Assembly: GCA_030681615.1 (NCBI GenBank)
Contig: JAUXSA010000098.1
Coordinates: forward strand, 1 to 64,000
Source of the DNA: Bacteroidota bacterium
Lineage (GTDB): Bacteria > Bacteroidota > Bacteroidia > B-17B0 > Aurantibacillaceae
Length of the DNA: 64,000 nt
Reading direction: 5' to 3'
Shown here piece after piece: positions 34,702 through 43,177 of the stretch. The notes below the pieces were generated by a model. The model ran no database searches. It worked only from the letters and a program-made list of their open reading frames with translations, and was not told the origin of the DNA. How positions within the stretch are numbered: the stretch's first letter is position 1; each line of letters opens with the position of its first letter. Position numbers and translations under genes: made by a program.

Positions 34702-35238
34702 ATGATTGAAACATTAATATCTTCAAAAACCAGGATTAAGCTTTTGCTCAAGTTCTTCTTGAACAGCAAAAACACAGCTTACTTAAGAAGTCTTGAGGAA
34801 GAATTTGGAGAATCTACCAATGCTATTCGATTAGAATTGAACAAATTCGAAAAATCAGGTTTTTTAAAATCTTTCGCCGAGGGAAACAAAAAAGTTTTTA
34901 CCGTTAACACCCAGCACCCGTTATTTTCAGACTTAAACAAGATCATTTTAAAAATGGTAGGTCTGGAATATGTAATTGATTACATTTTACAACGTATTGG
35001 CGATCTTGAAAAAGTTTATCTGGTCGGTAATCTCTCAAAAGGACAGTCAACGGATATAATAGACCTGGTTTTAGTTGGCAATCATTTAAACAAGAATTTT
35101 TTGATTGAGCAAATTGAAAAAGCTGAAAAAAAGATCGAGAAAAAAATACGGTATATACATTTTACATCTGACGAATTTGATTTAAATAAAATAAAGGAAC
35201 CTGGTATGCATCCGCTTCTTTTATGGAGTAGAGAATAA
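34702..35238 (+). CDS. Winged-helix transcriptional regulator with degenerate nucleotidyltransferase-like domain
   Basis: 178 residues. Residues ~1-75 form an ArsR/MarR-type winged helix (LISSKTRIKLLLKFFLN, LRSLEEEFGESTNAIRLELNKFEKSGFL, wing GNKKVFTVN). Residues ~105-178 resemble a minimal nucleotidyltransferase: VYLVGNLSKGQSTDIIDLVLVG keeps the GxLSxG and D-x-x-D layout. Genes of this type commonly sit beside UpxY antiterminators at the head of Bacteroidota capsule loci. It likely regulates the operon that follows. It is separated from upxY by a 107-base leader with a hairpin. Confidence 0.8.
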   Translation: MIETLISSKTRIKLLLKFFLNSKNTAYLRSLEEEFGESTNAIRLELNKFEKSGFLKSFAEGNKKVFTVNTQHPLFSDLNKIILKMVGLEYVIDYILQRIGDLEKVYLVGNLSKGQSTDIIDLVLVGNHLNKNFLIEQIEKAEKKIEKKIRYIHFTSDEFDLNKIKEPGMHPLLLWSRE

Positions 35239-35247
35239 TATTAATAG

Positions 35248-35279
35248 TTAGAGTTTTATTATTAAATATAAAACTCTAA
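35248..35279 (+). promoter_or_regulatory. Leader hairpin upstream of the UpxY gene
   Basis: TTAGAGTTTTAT (35248-35259) and ATAAAACTCTAA (35268-35279) form a perfect 12-bp stem with an 8-base loop. There is no T-tract after it, so it is more likely a regulatory or stabilising structure, or a pause site, than a simple terminator. Confidence 0.65.
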
Positions 35280-35320
35280 GGGTACTACACAACAAAAATT
35301 AAAACTTAGTATGTGACTGA

Positions 35321-35332
35321 GGAGGCGAAGCC
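35321..35332 (+). promoter_or_regulatory. ops-like element candidate in the polysaccharide operon leader
   Basis: GGAGGCGAAGCC contains a tiny GGC-GAA-GCC hairpin followed by ATAAAAAAA, 14 bases before the upxY ATG. RfaH/NusG-paralogue recruitment sites (ops) likewise form a small hairpin in the non-template strand. The GGAGG is too distant for a normal Shine-Dalgarno site. Function is inference. Confidence 0.4.
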
Positions 35333-35345
35333 ATAAAAAAACGAG

Positions 35346-35861
35346 ATGACCGTTGATAAAATAAAAAATTGGCGTGCTATTTATGTTAGCTCAAGAACTG
35401 AAAAAAAAATTGGCGAAACACTTAATGCTAAAGGTATTGAAGCCTATGTGCCATTAGTAAAAACAATGAGACAATGGAGTGACAGAAAAAAAATGGTTGA
35501 ATTACCTTTATTACACGGCTATGTTTTTGTAAAAACAGATTTGCACGAGAATGATAAAGTAATGCAAACTAAAGGCGTTGTTAACTTTGTTAGAAGCGAA
35601 GGAAAAATTGCTGTTATACGAGAGATCGAAATTGACAGGTTAAAACAATTAGTAGCACTCGGTTATCATTTAGAAGCTCATGGAATAAACAAAAAATACA
35701 AAGAAGGTGATAGGGTGAAAATTACTTCGGGTGTGTTAAAGGGTGTTGAGGGTTATGTAGTGGATGCAGGTGAAAACAAACAAATTGAAGTGTTGTTGGA
35801 AAGTATTGGGCAATGTATAAGGGTTAAATTACCAAAAGAAATATTGGTGAATATAATATGA
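35346..35861 (+). CDS. UpxY/NusG-family transcription antiterminator
   Basis: 171 residues. The NGN domain (WRAIYVSSRTEKKIGETLNA, GIEAYVPLVKTMRQWSDRKK, LPLLHGYVFVKTD, VVNFVRSEG) is followed by a KOW motif (YKEGDRVKITSGVLKGVEGY). NusG paralogues of this type (UpxY, RfaH, LoaP) allow RNA polymerase to read through long polysaccharide operons. It is the first gene of an approximately 28-kb run of overlapping plus-strand genes, which fits that job exactly. It overlaps the permease gene by 4 bases. Confidence 0.92.
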   Translation: MTVDKIKNWRAIYVSSRTEKKIGETLNAKGIEAYVPLVKTMRQWSDRKKMVELPLLHGYVFVKTDLHENDKVMQTKGVVNFVRSEGKIAVIREIEIDRLKQLVALGYHLEAHGINKKYKEGDRVKITSGVLKGVEGYVVDAGENKQIEVLLESIGQCIRVKLPKEILVNII

Positions 35862-36709
35862 AAAACCAAAAAGAAAACTGGGATCTAATTATCAGACCTC
35901 ATACGAAATGGTATGATTTAAGATTATCAGAAATATTAAATTATAAAGATCTGTTGTTTCTATTTGTAAAAAGAGATTTTGTTTCTGTATATAAACAAAC
36001 TATCCTTGGTCCTGCATGGTTCTTTATTCAACCCATTATTACTGCAATAACCTTTACTGTTATTTTTGGCAATTTAGCCAATATATCAACAGACGGTTTG
36101 CCACCAGTTCTGTTTTACTTATGTGGGATCACACTTTGGAATTATTTGTCAGATACATTAATAAAAACTGCTGATACATTTACGGCAAATGCAAGTATTT
36201 TTGGGAAAGTTTATTTTCCAAGAATGATCGTTCCGTTGTCGGTTGTTTTATCTAATCTGATAAAATTTGGAGTTCAATTTTTACTTTTTATTGCTGTTTG
36301 GGTTTATTATTTAATAACTCAAACAACAGTTCATCCAAATTTGACGTTAATTCTTGTTCCTTTTTTGATTCTGCTAATGGGTTTTTTGGGTTTAAGTTTC
36401 GGTATTATAATTTCATCAATGACTACAAAATATAGAGATCTTAAATTTCTTATTGCTTTTGGTATTCAATTAATGATGTATGCTACACCAATTGTATACC
36501 CGTTATCTATTGTGCCTCAAAAATATAAATGGTTAATCCTTGCAAATCCGGTTACGAGCATTATTGAAACATTTAAATATGCTTTCTTAGGAGTTGGAGA
36601 ATTTAATTGGTTGTACCTGTTATATAGTTTATGTTTTACTTGTGTCTTATTTTTTTTAGGCCTGGTAATTTTTCATAAGGTGGAAAAATCTTTTATGGAT
36701 ACTGTTTAA
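35858..36709 (+). CDS. wzm: Wzm-like ABC-2 polysaccharide export permease
   Basis: 283 residues with six membrane segments. The N-terminal YKDLLFLFVKRDFVSVYKQTILGPAWFFIQPI is the classic start of O-antigen/teichoic acid ABC permeases; later, SSMTTKYRDLKFLIAFGIQLMMYATPIVYPLS is also typical. With the Wzt-like ATPase 12 bases downstream it forms the exporter that carries a lipid-linked polysaccharide across the inner membrane. Confidence 0.94.
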   Translation: MKNQKENWDLIIRPHTKWYDLRLSEILNYKDLLFLFVKRDFVSVYKQTILGPAWFFIQPIITAITFTVIFGNLANISTDGLPPVLFYLCGITLWNYLSDTLIKTADTFTANASIFGKVYFPRMIVPLSVVLSNLIKFGVQFLLFIAVWVYYLITQTTVHPNLTLILVPFLILLMGFLGLSFGIIISSMTTKYRDLKFLIAFGIQLMMYATPIVYPLSIVPQKYKWLILANPVTSIIETFKYAFLGVGEFNWLYLLYSLCFTCVLFFLGLVIFHKVEKSFMDTV

Positions 36710-36721
36710 TTTTTAAAAAAA

Positions 36722-38008
36722 ATGGGCAACGAGGTATTAAAAGTCGAAAACATTTCTAAACAATATCGTTTAGGACAATTCGGTACTGGTACTATGTCGC
36801 ATGACGTAAACCGCTGGTGGCATAAAATAAGAGGAAAAGAAGACCCTTATTTAAAAATTGGCGATGTAAATGATAGAAGTATTAGTGGCGGCAGCGAATA
36901 TGTTTGGTCATTAAAAGATATTAATTTTGATGTAAAACAAGGCGAAGTTTTAGGTATAATAGGTAAGAATGGCGCTGGAAAATCTACCTTATTAAAAATT
37001 TTATCACAAGTAACTACTCCCACCACAGGTGAAGTAAAAGTAAAAGGCCGAATTGCTGCACTATTAGAAGTGGGAACCGGCTTTCATCCTGATTTGAGCG
37101 GGCGGGAAAATATTTTTTTAAATGGCGCTATACTGGGCATGTCCAAAGCCGAAATAAAACTTAAATTAGATGAGATCATAGAATTTAGTGGTGTTGCAAA
37201 ATATATAGATACACCAGTAAAACGATATTCTTCAGGAATGATGGTTCGCTTAGGTTTTGCTATTGCTGCGCATCTTGAGCCCGAAATTTTGATTGTTGAT
37301 GAAGTGTTAGCTGTGGGCGATGCCGAGTTTCAAAAAAAGTGTATGGGTAAAATGAAAGAAGTTAGTGGAGAAGGAAGAACAGTTCTTTTTGTAAGCCATA
37401 ATATGCCGTCAATTAGAGCACTATGCTCTTCGGTTATGATTTTAAAAAACGGAAAATTAATTAGTATTGGTGAGACAAATGAAATGATCTCGGATTATCT
37501 GTCTTCAGAAACTAAATCAATAAAAAATGAGGAAGGGGTTATTCCTGATAATTTAAGCTTATATAACACGGGTGAAGCAAAATTCACACAAGCAAGAATA
37601 TTAACCCTTAATCAAACACCAACCACCGAACTATTTTTTAAGCAAAATTTTATATTAGAATTTACAATTGATGTCTTTAAGCAAATAACCGATGTTAATA
37701 TTTCCATATTTATAGTAAATGCTTTTGGTGAAAATATTTTAATGGCAGTTGAAAATGAAATGTATAAGCCCACAAGTTTTGACAAAGGAACGCATACATA
37801 TTCAATTACGTTTAGTGATCATTTGATGCCTGGAGAATATTCAATAGGCTTAGCAATATCTTATTTTCACACCGGAAATTCAATTGATCATGTAGAGAGT
37901 TTTTATAATTTTAGAATACTTAAGGAAACAGAAACTAAAGATATGGAGTATCCTTGGGCAACAGTTCATGGTTATACTAAACCGCATACAAAATGGTCAA
38001 AAAAATAA
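36722..38008 (+). CDS. wzt: Wzt-like ABC ATPase with C-terminal carbohydrate-binding domain
   Basis: 428 residues. The ATPase (~1-250) has Walker A IIGKNGAGKSTLLK, signature YSSGMMVRLGFAIAA, Walker B ILIVDEVLAVGDAEFQ and switch His in FVSHNMPSI. It carries the usual insertion before Walker A (HDVNRWWHKIRGKED). Residues ~270-400 form a beta-sandwich Wzt-C domain (INISIFIVNAFGENILMAV, MPGEYSIGLAISYF), which in known systems recognises the modified chain end. Its presence suggests that a capped polysaccharide is exported. Confidence 0.94.
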   Translation: MGNEVLKVENISKQYRLGQFGTGTMSHDVNRWWHKIRGKEDPYLKIGDVNDRSISGGSEYVWSLKDINFDVKQGEVLGIIGKNGAGKSTLLKILSQVTTPTTGEVKVKGRIAALLEVGTGFHPDLSGRENIFLNGAILGMSKAEIKLKLDEIIEFSGVAKYIDTPVKRYSSGMMVRLGFAIAAHLEPEILIVDEVLAVGDAEFQKKCMGKMKEVSGEGRTVLFVSHNMPSIRALCSSVMILKNGKLISIGETNEMISDYLSSETKSIKNEEGVIPDNLSLYNTGEAKFTQARILTLNQTPTTELFFKQNFILEFTIDVFKQITDVNISIFIVNAFGENILMAVENEMYKPTSFDKGTHTYSITFSDHLMPGEYSIGLAISYFHTGNSIDHVESFYNFRILKETETKDMEYPWATVHGYTKPHTKWSKK

Positions 38009-38023
38009 ATTGCAAATAAAAAC

Positions 38024-38992
38024 ATGGAAATAAAAAATAGTAAAATATTAGTAATTGGCGGCGCAGGCTTTATTGGAAGCTTTGTTGTTGCCGAACTATT
38101 AAAAGAAGAGGTAGCTGAAGTTATCGTTTACGACAATTTTGCGCGCGGAAAAAAAGAATATCTTATTGAATCGTTAAAAGATAAGCGTTGTAAAATATTT
38201 CCAATTGGAGGAGATATCCGTGAAATTGATATCTTAAATACTGCCATGCAGGGAATGGATTATGTTATTTGTCTTTCTGCCATGTGGTTATTGCATTGTA
38301 AAGATTATCCAAGAACTGCTTTTGAAGTTAATATTGCAGGAACTTTTAATGTTCTTGAAGCTTGTGTAAATAATAAGATCAAGAAATTGATCTGGTCTTC
38401 CTCTGCTTCGGTGTATGGAGACGCTGTTCAATTACCAATGACAGAAGATCACCCCTTTAACAATAAAAATTTTTATGGGGCAACTAAAATAGCGGGTGAA
38501 GCAATGGCAACAGCTTTTAACGACCGCTATGGTTTAAAGGTTATAGGTCTTCGTTATATGAATGTATACGGCCCCCATCAAGATCAAACCGCAGCATACA
38601 CCGGTGTTGTTCCTATTATGCTTAATAAGATCGATGCAAATGAAGCACCCGTTATAAATGGCGATGGTAGCCAGGCTTATGATTTTATTTATGTTGAAGA
38701 TGTGGCACGTTGTAATGTTGACGCATTAAAAAGCAATATTGATCATGGATTTTATAATGTTGGAACTGAAGTGCAAACCTCAATAAAAAGTCTTTGCGAC
38801 CTGATCTTACAACTAAAAAAATCAGAATTAAAAGTTACCTACAAACCTTATAGTGCCGACGATGCAAGGTCACTTGTACAAAACAGAATTGGCAGCGCTG
38901 TGAAAGCGCAAAAAGAACTTGGGTTTAAATACAAGTATAGTTTAACCGATGGCCTCTTAAAATTAATTGAATGGAGGGATAAAAATGCCTGA
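38024..38992 (+). CDS. NAD-dependent sugar epimerase/dehydratase (extended SDR)
   Basis: 322 residues. The Rossmann start ILVIGGAGFIGSFVVAELLK, the SSASVYGDAVQLPMTEDHPF segment, the catalytic FYGATKIAGE (Tyr-x3-Lys) and the RYMNVYGPHQDQTAAYTGVVP stretch are those of UDP-glucose 4-epimerase-like SDRs. It likely epimerises or otherwise modifies a nucleotide sugar for the polysaccharide. Its stop overlaps the following GT2 start by 8 bases. Confidence 0.9.
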   Translation: MEIKNSKILVIGGAGFIGSFVVAELLKEEVAEVIVYDNFARGKKEYLIESLKDKRCKIFPIGGDIREIDILNTAMQGMDYVICLSAMWLLHCKDYPRTAFEVNIAGTFNVLEACVNNKIKKLIWSSSASVYGDAVQLPMTEDHPFNNKNFYGATKIAGEAMATAFNDRYGLKVIGLRYMNVYGPHQDQTAAYTGVVPIMLNKIDANEAPVINGDGSQAYDFIYVEDVARCNVDALKSNIDHGFYNVGTEVQTSIKSLCDLILQLKKSELKVTYKPYSADDARSLVQNRIGSAVKAQKELGFKYKYSLTDGLLKLIEWRDKNA

Positions 38993-39710
38993 AAATTTAG
39001 GATTATCTATTGTTATACCAGCGTATAACGAAGGAAAAACGATTCACCTTATTTTAGATAAAGTGAAGGAAACAACTTTGCCAAATAATATTTCAAAAGA
39101 AATAATTATTGTAAACGATTATTCAACCGACAATACCGAAGAGGCGATAATGGATTACATGAAAAAAAACGCTGAATTGAATATTGCCTATTATAAACAT
39201 GAAGTAAATAAAGGAAAAGGCGCTGCCTTACACACTGGCATAGAAAAAGCAAAAGGTAATTATTTGATCATACAAGATGCTGATCTTGAATATGACCCTA
39301 ACGAATACACTATTCTTTTAGCGCCTATATTAAAAGGCGATGCCGACGTTGTTTACGGCTCGCGTTTTATTGGAGGTAAACCACACAGGGTTCTGTTTTT
39401 CTGGCATACAATAGGAAACAAAGTGCTTACCTTTTTATCTAATATGTTCACTAATTTAAATTTAACGGACATGGAAACATGTTATAAATTATTTAAAACA
39501 GAGATAATACAAGGTATTAAATTAAAAGAAAAAAGATTTGGTTTTGAACCTGAAGTAACTGCAAAAATGTCGCGCATACCCAACATACGAGTTTATGAGG
39601 TTGGCATCTCATATTATGGCAGAACCTTTGCAGATGGTAAAAAAATTGGCTGGAAAGATGGTTTCAGAGCTATTTATTGTATTTTAAAATATAATATTTT
39701 TTCAAGATGA
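38985..39710 (+). CDS. Glycosyltransferase family 2 (dolichyl-phosphate-mannose-synthase-like)
   Basis: 241 residues from ATG 38985 (MPENLGLSIVIPAYNEGKT); an upstream in-frame start would add six residues, but GGAGGG eight bases before this ATG favours it. IIVNDYSTDNTEEAI, NKGKGAALHTGIEKAKGNYLIIQDADLEYDPNEY and the RFIGG loop are the DPM1-type GT2 pattern, with the DAD metal site. No membrane domain follows. It probably makes a polyprenyl-phosphate sugar or adds a sugar directly. Confidence 0.9.
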   Translation: MPENLGLSIVIPAYNEGKTIHLILDKVKETTLPNNISKEIIIVNDYSTDNTEEAIMDYMKKNAELNIAYYKHEVNKGKGAALHTGIEKAKGNYLIIQDADLEYDPNEYTILLAPILKGDADVVYGSRFIGGKPHRVLFFWHTIGNKVLTFLSNMFTNLNLTDMETCYKLFKTEIIQGIKLKEKRFGFEPEVTAKMSRIPNIRVYEVGISYYGRTFADGKKIGWKDGFRAIYCILKYNIFSR

Positions 39711-40447
39711 CACAGAAATTTGATTATAAACCAGTAGACCACGAGGGAATGGATATTTTATCTGTTATTGAAAAAGCAGATAAATTTAATTTTTGGATGT
39801 ATAGTACCATTAAACCTTTTTGTAAGGGAAAAATATTAGAAATAGGCAGCGGTATTGGAAACATCTCTCAATATTTTATCAGAGAAAAATATACTATTAC
39901 CCTGTCAGATATTAGGGATAATTATTGTGATATTTTAAGGGACAAATTTAAGAACGCTCAAAATGCTATAGAGGTAGTTAATATAGACCTAGTAGATCCT
40001 GATTTTGACACAAAATATAAAAACTACATAGGTACTTTTGATACCGTATTTGCTTTGAATGTGGTTGAGCATATTGAAAATGATATTTTATCCCTTAAGA
40101 ACATTAACAAACTTCTCGCAAAAGACGGTGTAGTAATTATATTGGTACCTGCTTACCAGGCTTTGTATAATGGTATTGATAAGGGTCTTGAACATTATAG
40201 AAGATACACACAAAAAATGACCAATAAAGTTATAACTGCCGCCAACTTTAAAATAATACACGAGCAGTACTTTAATGCAATGGGTATTTTAGGATGGTAC
40301 ATTTCCGGAAAATTGCAAAAGAACGATACTATTCCCGAGGGACAAATGGACCTTTATAATAAATTGGTCCCAATTTTTAAAGTAGTAGACAAAATTGTGT
40401 TTAATAAATTTGGTCTTTCAAATATAGCTGTTGGAAAAAAAGAATAA
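39707..40447 (+). CDS. Class I SAM-dependent methyltransferase
   Basis: 246 residues. SAM-binding motif I is ILEIGSGIGNISQYF (~51), then FALNVVEHIENDILSLKNINKLLAKDGVVIILVPA (motif post-I to III) and EHYRRYT. This architecture is common in polysaccharide loci directly after a DPM1-like GT2, as here (4-base overlap). The acceptor is unknown; sugar O-methylation or chain capping are possible, the latter in line with a Wzt carrying a binding domain. Confidence 0.85.
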   Translation: MTQKFDYKPVDHEGMDILSVIEKADKFNFWMYSTIKPFCKGKILEIGSGIGNISQYFIREKYTITLSDIRDNYCDILRDKFKNAQNAIEVVNIDLVDPDFDTKYKNYIGTFDTVFALNVVEHIENDILSLKNINKLLAKDGVVIILVPAYQALYNGIDKGLEHYRRYTQKMTNKVITAANFKIIHEQYFNAMGILGWYISGKLQKNDTIPEGQMDLYNKLVPIFKVVDKIVFNKFGLSNIAVGKKE

Positions 40448-40455
40448 ATTTTATT

Positions 40456-42018
40456 TTGTTCAGAGTATTGGTAGATAGTTTTAAAACATACGTAAACGTT
40501 AAACAAAAAATTATTTTGTTTTTTGTTTCTGTTTTATCGATCAAGCTATTTTTCTTTTTTAAACTTCATATTGTTCTTTTCTGTGGCGATTCCTCATCTT
40601 ATCTGTTTAATACATATAATCTTATAGAAGGCATTACGCCGCTTTATCATACCCGCCCACCCGGCTATTCTTTTTTTATTTTTTTTGTATGGAAAATATT
40701 TGGCCATAATTACTTTAACATTGTAATGGCACAAATAATAGTATCAGCATTTTCGTGGACACTATTATTTTTTATGTTCACAAAATATTTTTCAAAAACA
40801 AGATGGATCTTCTTTTTTTTAGTTTTGCTTAGTTGTCTTCCTTTTTTTTGGTTAGAAGAGTACATTATATATTCCGAATCATTAAGTTTTTCACTATTTA
40901 TAATTTGTATAGCCCTATATGGTTTAGCCATAAGATCAAAAAGCCGCGTTCATATTTTTTTATTTTCAATGCTGGTAACATTTAGCATAATAACTAAATC
41001 ATCCTTATTACCCCTTGTACTTCTTTTAGCGTTAATGTTTGTGACTAATTATAATTATCTTAGTTTATGGAGTAACCTTAGTCTCTCCTTTTTGCCATTG
41101 GTTATTTTTCTCGCCTTTTATTCTTTTCACAATCATAAAACTTTAGGGTCTTTGTCTTTATTTAAATTTGGCGATTTTGCCCGGATGATGTCTGTGAATT
41201 TTATTATTGACGAATCTTTTTCTGATGATCGAGAGATCAAAAAAGCACTTAACTACTATTGCGATAAGATCGATCCGAACGAGCGCGAAGTTATCAATAA
41301 TATAAATTCGGCTTTCGAAACTAACCCACAGATCAGGGAGATCTATTCAAAGAATTGTGATAATATTTATTTTTACAATAATTATATGAGCGATTCTTTA
41401 AAAAAATCGTCTTTTCAAATATACGCCTCAACTAAAGATTACGTTTCTCTTGGACGAAAAAAAAACAGTATGCTTTATCTTAATTATATCATAAATAATT
41501 TCGTGTCTTTTTTATATAACACAAGGCAGGGAGAAATGTATCCGGTTAATAAGATCAATCAAACGCATACTATAAAAAATGTATTTTCCTCGGATCTTCT
41601 TTATAAAGAACATTTAAAGGCAATAGAGTTTAGCCGTTTTTTTGTAAGCGTTGGTTTTCAGGAACGTACTTTGCCTCCACTACTATTAAAGATCATGTTC
41701 AGGCTTAACCAGGTTTTAAGAAACATGGTTTGGTTCATCGTATTTTTGATCTCATTTGTTTTAAATTTTATTTTATTAAAGCGATCAAAGTTTACAGATA
41801 CTTTTAGTTTATTAGGTTTTTCTCTTGCTGTTTTTTCTTTGTCTTATATATTTTTGATTGTTACCACCGGCTCTGCCAGTGTTGATCGTTATTCTTTATT
41901 CAGCGATCTTGTTATGTATTTGTCATTGATATTTTTGTGTTACTCAATTAATAAACTTTTCCCGCAACAAATAAATTGGTTTAAGAATAAATTTTCGCCT
42001 GTAAAAATTAAAGCATAA
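40456..42018 (+). CDS. Polytopic GT-C-type glycosyltransferase-like membrane protein
   Basis: 520 residues with roughly ten membrane segments. An acidic periplasmic-loop motif CGDSSSYLFNTYNL is followed by HTRPPGYSFFIFFVWKIFG, which resembles the RPPxYP loop of ArnT/PMT-type GT-C enzymes. A large central soluble loop (~220-390) carries DDREIKKALNYYCDKIDPN and similar. It probably adds a sugar from a polyprenyl-phosphate donor at the periplasmic side, perhaps that made by the DPM1-like enzyme two genes upstream. The start is TTG at 40456; no ATG lies near. Confidence 0.7.
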   Translation: MFRVLVDSFKTYVNVKQKIILFFVSVLSIKLFFFFKLHIVLFCGDSSSYLFNTYNLIEGITPLYHTRPPGYSFFIFFVWKIFGHNYFNIVMAQIIVSAFSWTLLFFMFTKYFSKTRWIFFFLVLLSCLPFFWLEEYIIYSESLSFSLFIICIALYGLAIRSKSRVHIFLFSMLVTFSIITKSSLLPLVLLLALMFVTNYNYLSLWSNLSLSFLPLVIFLAFYSFHNHKTLGSLSLFKFGDFARMMSVNFIIDESFSDDREIKKALNYYCDKIDPNEREVINNINSAFETNPQIREIYSKNCDNIYFYNNYMSDSLKKSSFQIYASTKDYVSLGRKKNSMLYLNYIINNFVSFLYNTRQGEMYPVNKINQTHTIKNVFSSDLLYKEHLKAIEFSRFFVSVGFQERTLPPLLLKIMFRLNQVLRNMVWFIVFLISFVLNFILLKRSKFTDTFSLLGFSLAVFSLSYIFLIVTTGSASVDRYSLFSDLVMYLSLIFLCYSINKLFPQQINWFKNKFSPVKIKA

Positions 42019-42024
42019 AAAAAT

Positions 42025-43176
42025 ATGGATTCAAAAACAAAACGTATCATTCAAATTTCGCAACCCATGATGGGGCAGGAAGAATGGGAGGCCACTAAAG
42101 AACCGATCATGTCTGGCTGGTTAACTGCTGGCCCAAAGGTAAGAGAGTTTGAAGAAATTTTCGCTAAACGTCATGGCGTAAAACATGCCATGGCAGTTAC
42201 TAGCGCTACTACAGCATTACATTTGGCTCTTGTAGCGTTAGGAGTGAAAGCTGGAGATGAGGTCATTGTTCCGGCTTTTACTTGGATATCCACGGCCAAT
42301 GTAGTATTATACTGTGGTGCTAATGTAGTCTTTGTGGATGTAGATCGTAATAGTTTTAATATTGACGTAAATGATTTAAAAAAGAAAATTACAGCAAAAA
42401 CAAAGGTTATTATTCCTGTACATTTATTTGGTTTGTGTGCTGATATGGACGCTATTAAAGCGATTTCCGGAAGTATTCCTTTGCTAGAAGATGGGGCATG
42501 TGCTGCAGGCGCTTCTTATAAGGGGAAACCCGCCGGTAGTTTAGGAATTATTGGTTGTTTTTCTTTTCATCCCCGAAAATCAATCACAACGGGCGAGGGT
42601 GGAATGATTACCACCAATGATGACCGTTTAGCGGAAATCATTTCCAGTTTAAGAAATCATGGGGCATCTATAAGTGAGGAGCAGAGACACCATGGGGCTA
42701 AACCATATATATTACCTGATTTTAATATGTTGGGTTATAACTATAGAATGACCGATTTACAAGCTGCGGTTGGCATTGTACAATTAAAAAAATTAGATTC
42801 GTTTATTGACGAACGTCAGAAATGGGCTGAATTTTATAACGAGCAATTAAAGGATATTATTTGGCTAAAAACACCTCTTGTAAATTCTGATTACAAACAT
42901 GGTTGGCAATCTTATGTTGTTTATATTGACGAATCAAAATCACCAATTTCCAGAAATGAAATGATGGAAAAACTTCAGCAAATGGGAGTTTCAACAAGAC
43001 CAGGGACACACGCCCCACATATGCTGGGATATTATGCAGATAAGTATAATCTTAAACCTGATGATTTTTCTGGAGCAAAAGATTGTAATGATTTTTCTAT
43101 GTCTATCCCTCTTTTCAATAAAATGACCAAAGAAGATTATGAATATGTAGTTTACTGTTTAAAATCAATAAAATAA
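42025..43176 (+). CDS. DegT/DnrJ/EryC1-family sugar aminotransferase
   Basis: 383 residues, PLP-dependent. PMMGQEEWEATKEPIMSGWLTAGP, TSATTALHLALVALG, VIVPAFTWISTANVVLYCGA and the PLP-lysine site GCFSFHPRKSITTGEGGM define the family, with GYNYRMTDLQAAVG near the end. Such enzymes transaminate 4-keto or 3-keto nucleotide sugars. It sits directly before an AsnB-type amidotransferase (1-base gap). A second DegT-type enzyme lies at 60638-61783. Confidence 0.93.
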   Translation: MDSKTKRIIQISQPMMGQEEWEATKEPIMSGWLTAGPKVREFEEIFAKRHGVKHAMAVTSATTALHLALVALGVKAGDEVIVPAFTWISTANVVLYCGANVVFVDVDRNSFNIDVNDLKKKITAKTKVIIPVHLFGLCADMDAIKAISGSIPLLEDGACAAGASYKGKPAGSLGIIGCFSFHPRKSITTGEGGMITTNDDRLAEIISSLRNHGASISEEQRHHGAKPYILPDFNMLGYNYRMTDLQAAVGIVQLKKLDSFIDERQKWAEFYNEQLKDIIWLKTPLVNSDYKHGWQSYVVYIDESKSPISRNEMMEKLQQMGVSTRPGTHAPHMLGYYADKYNLKPDDFSGAKDCNDFSMSIPLFNKMTKEDYEYVVYCLKSIK

Positions 43177-43177
43177 T

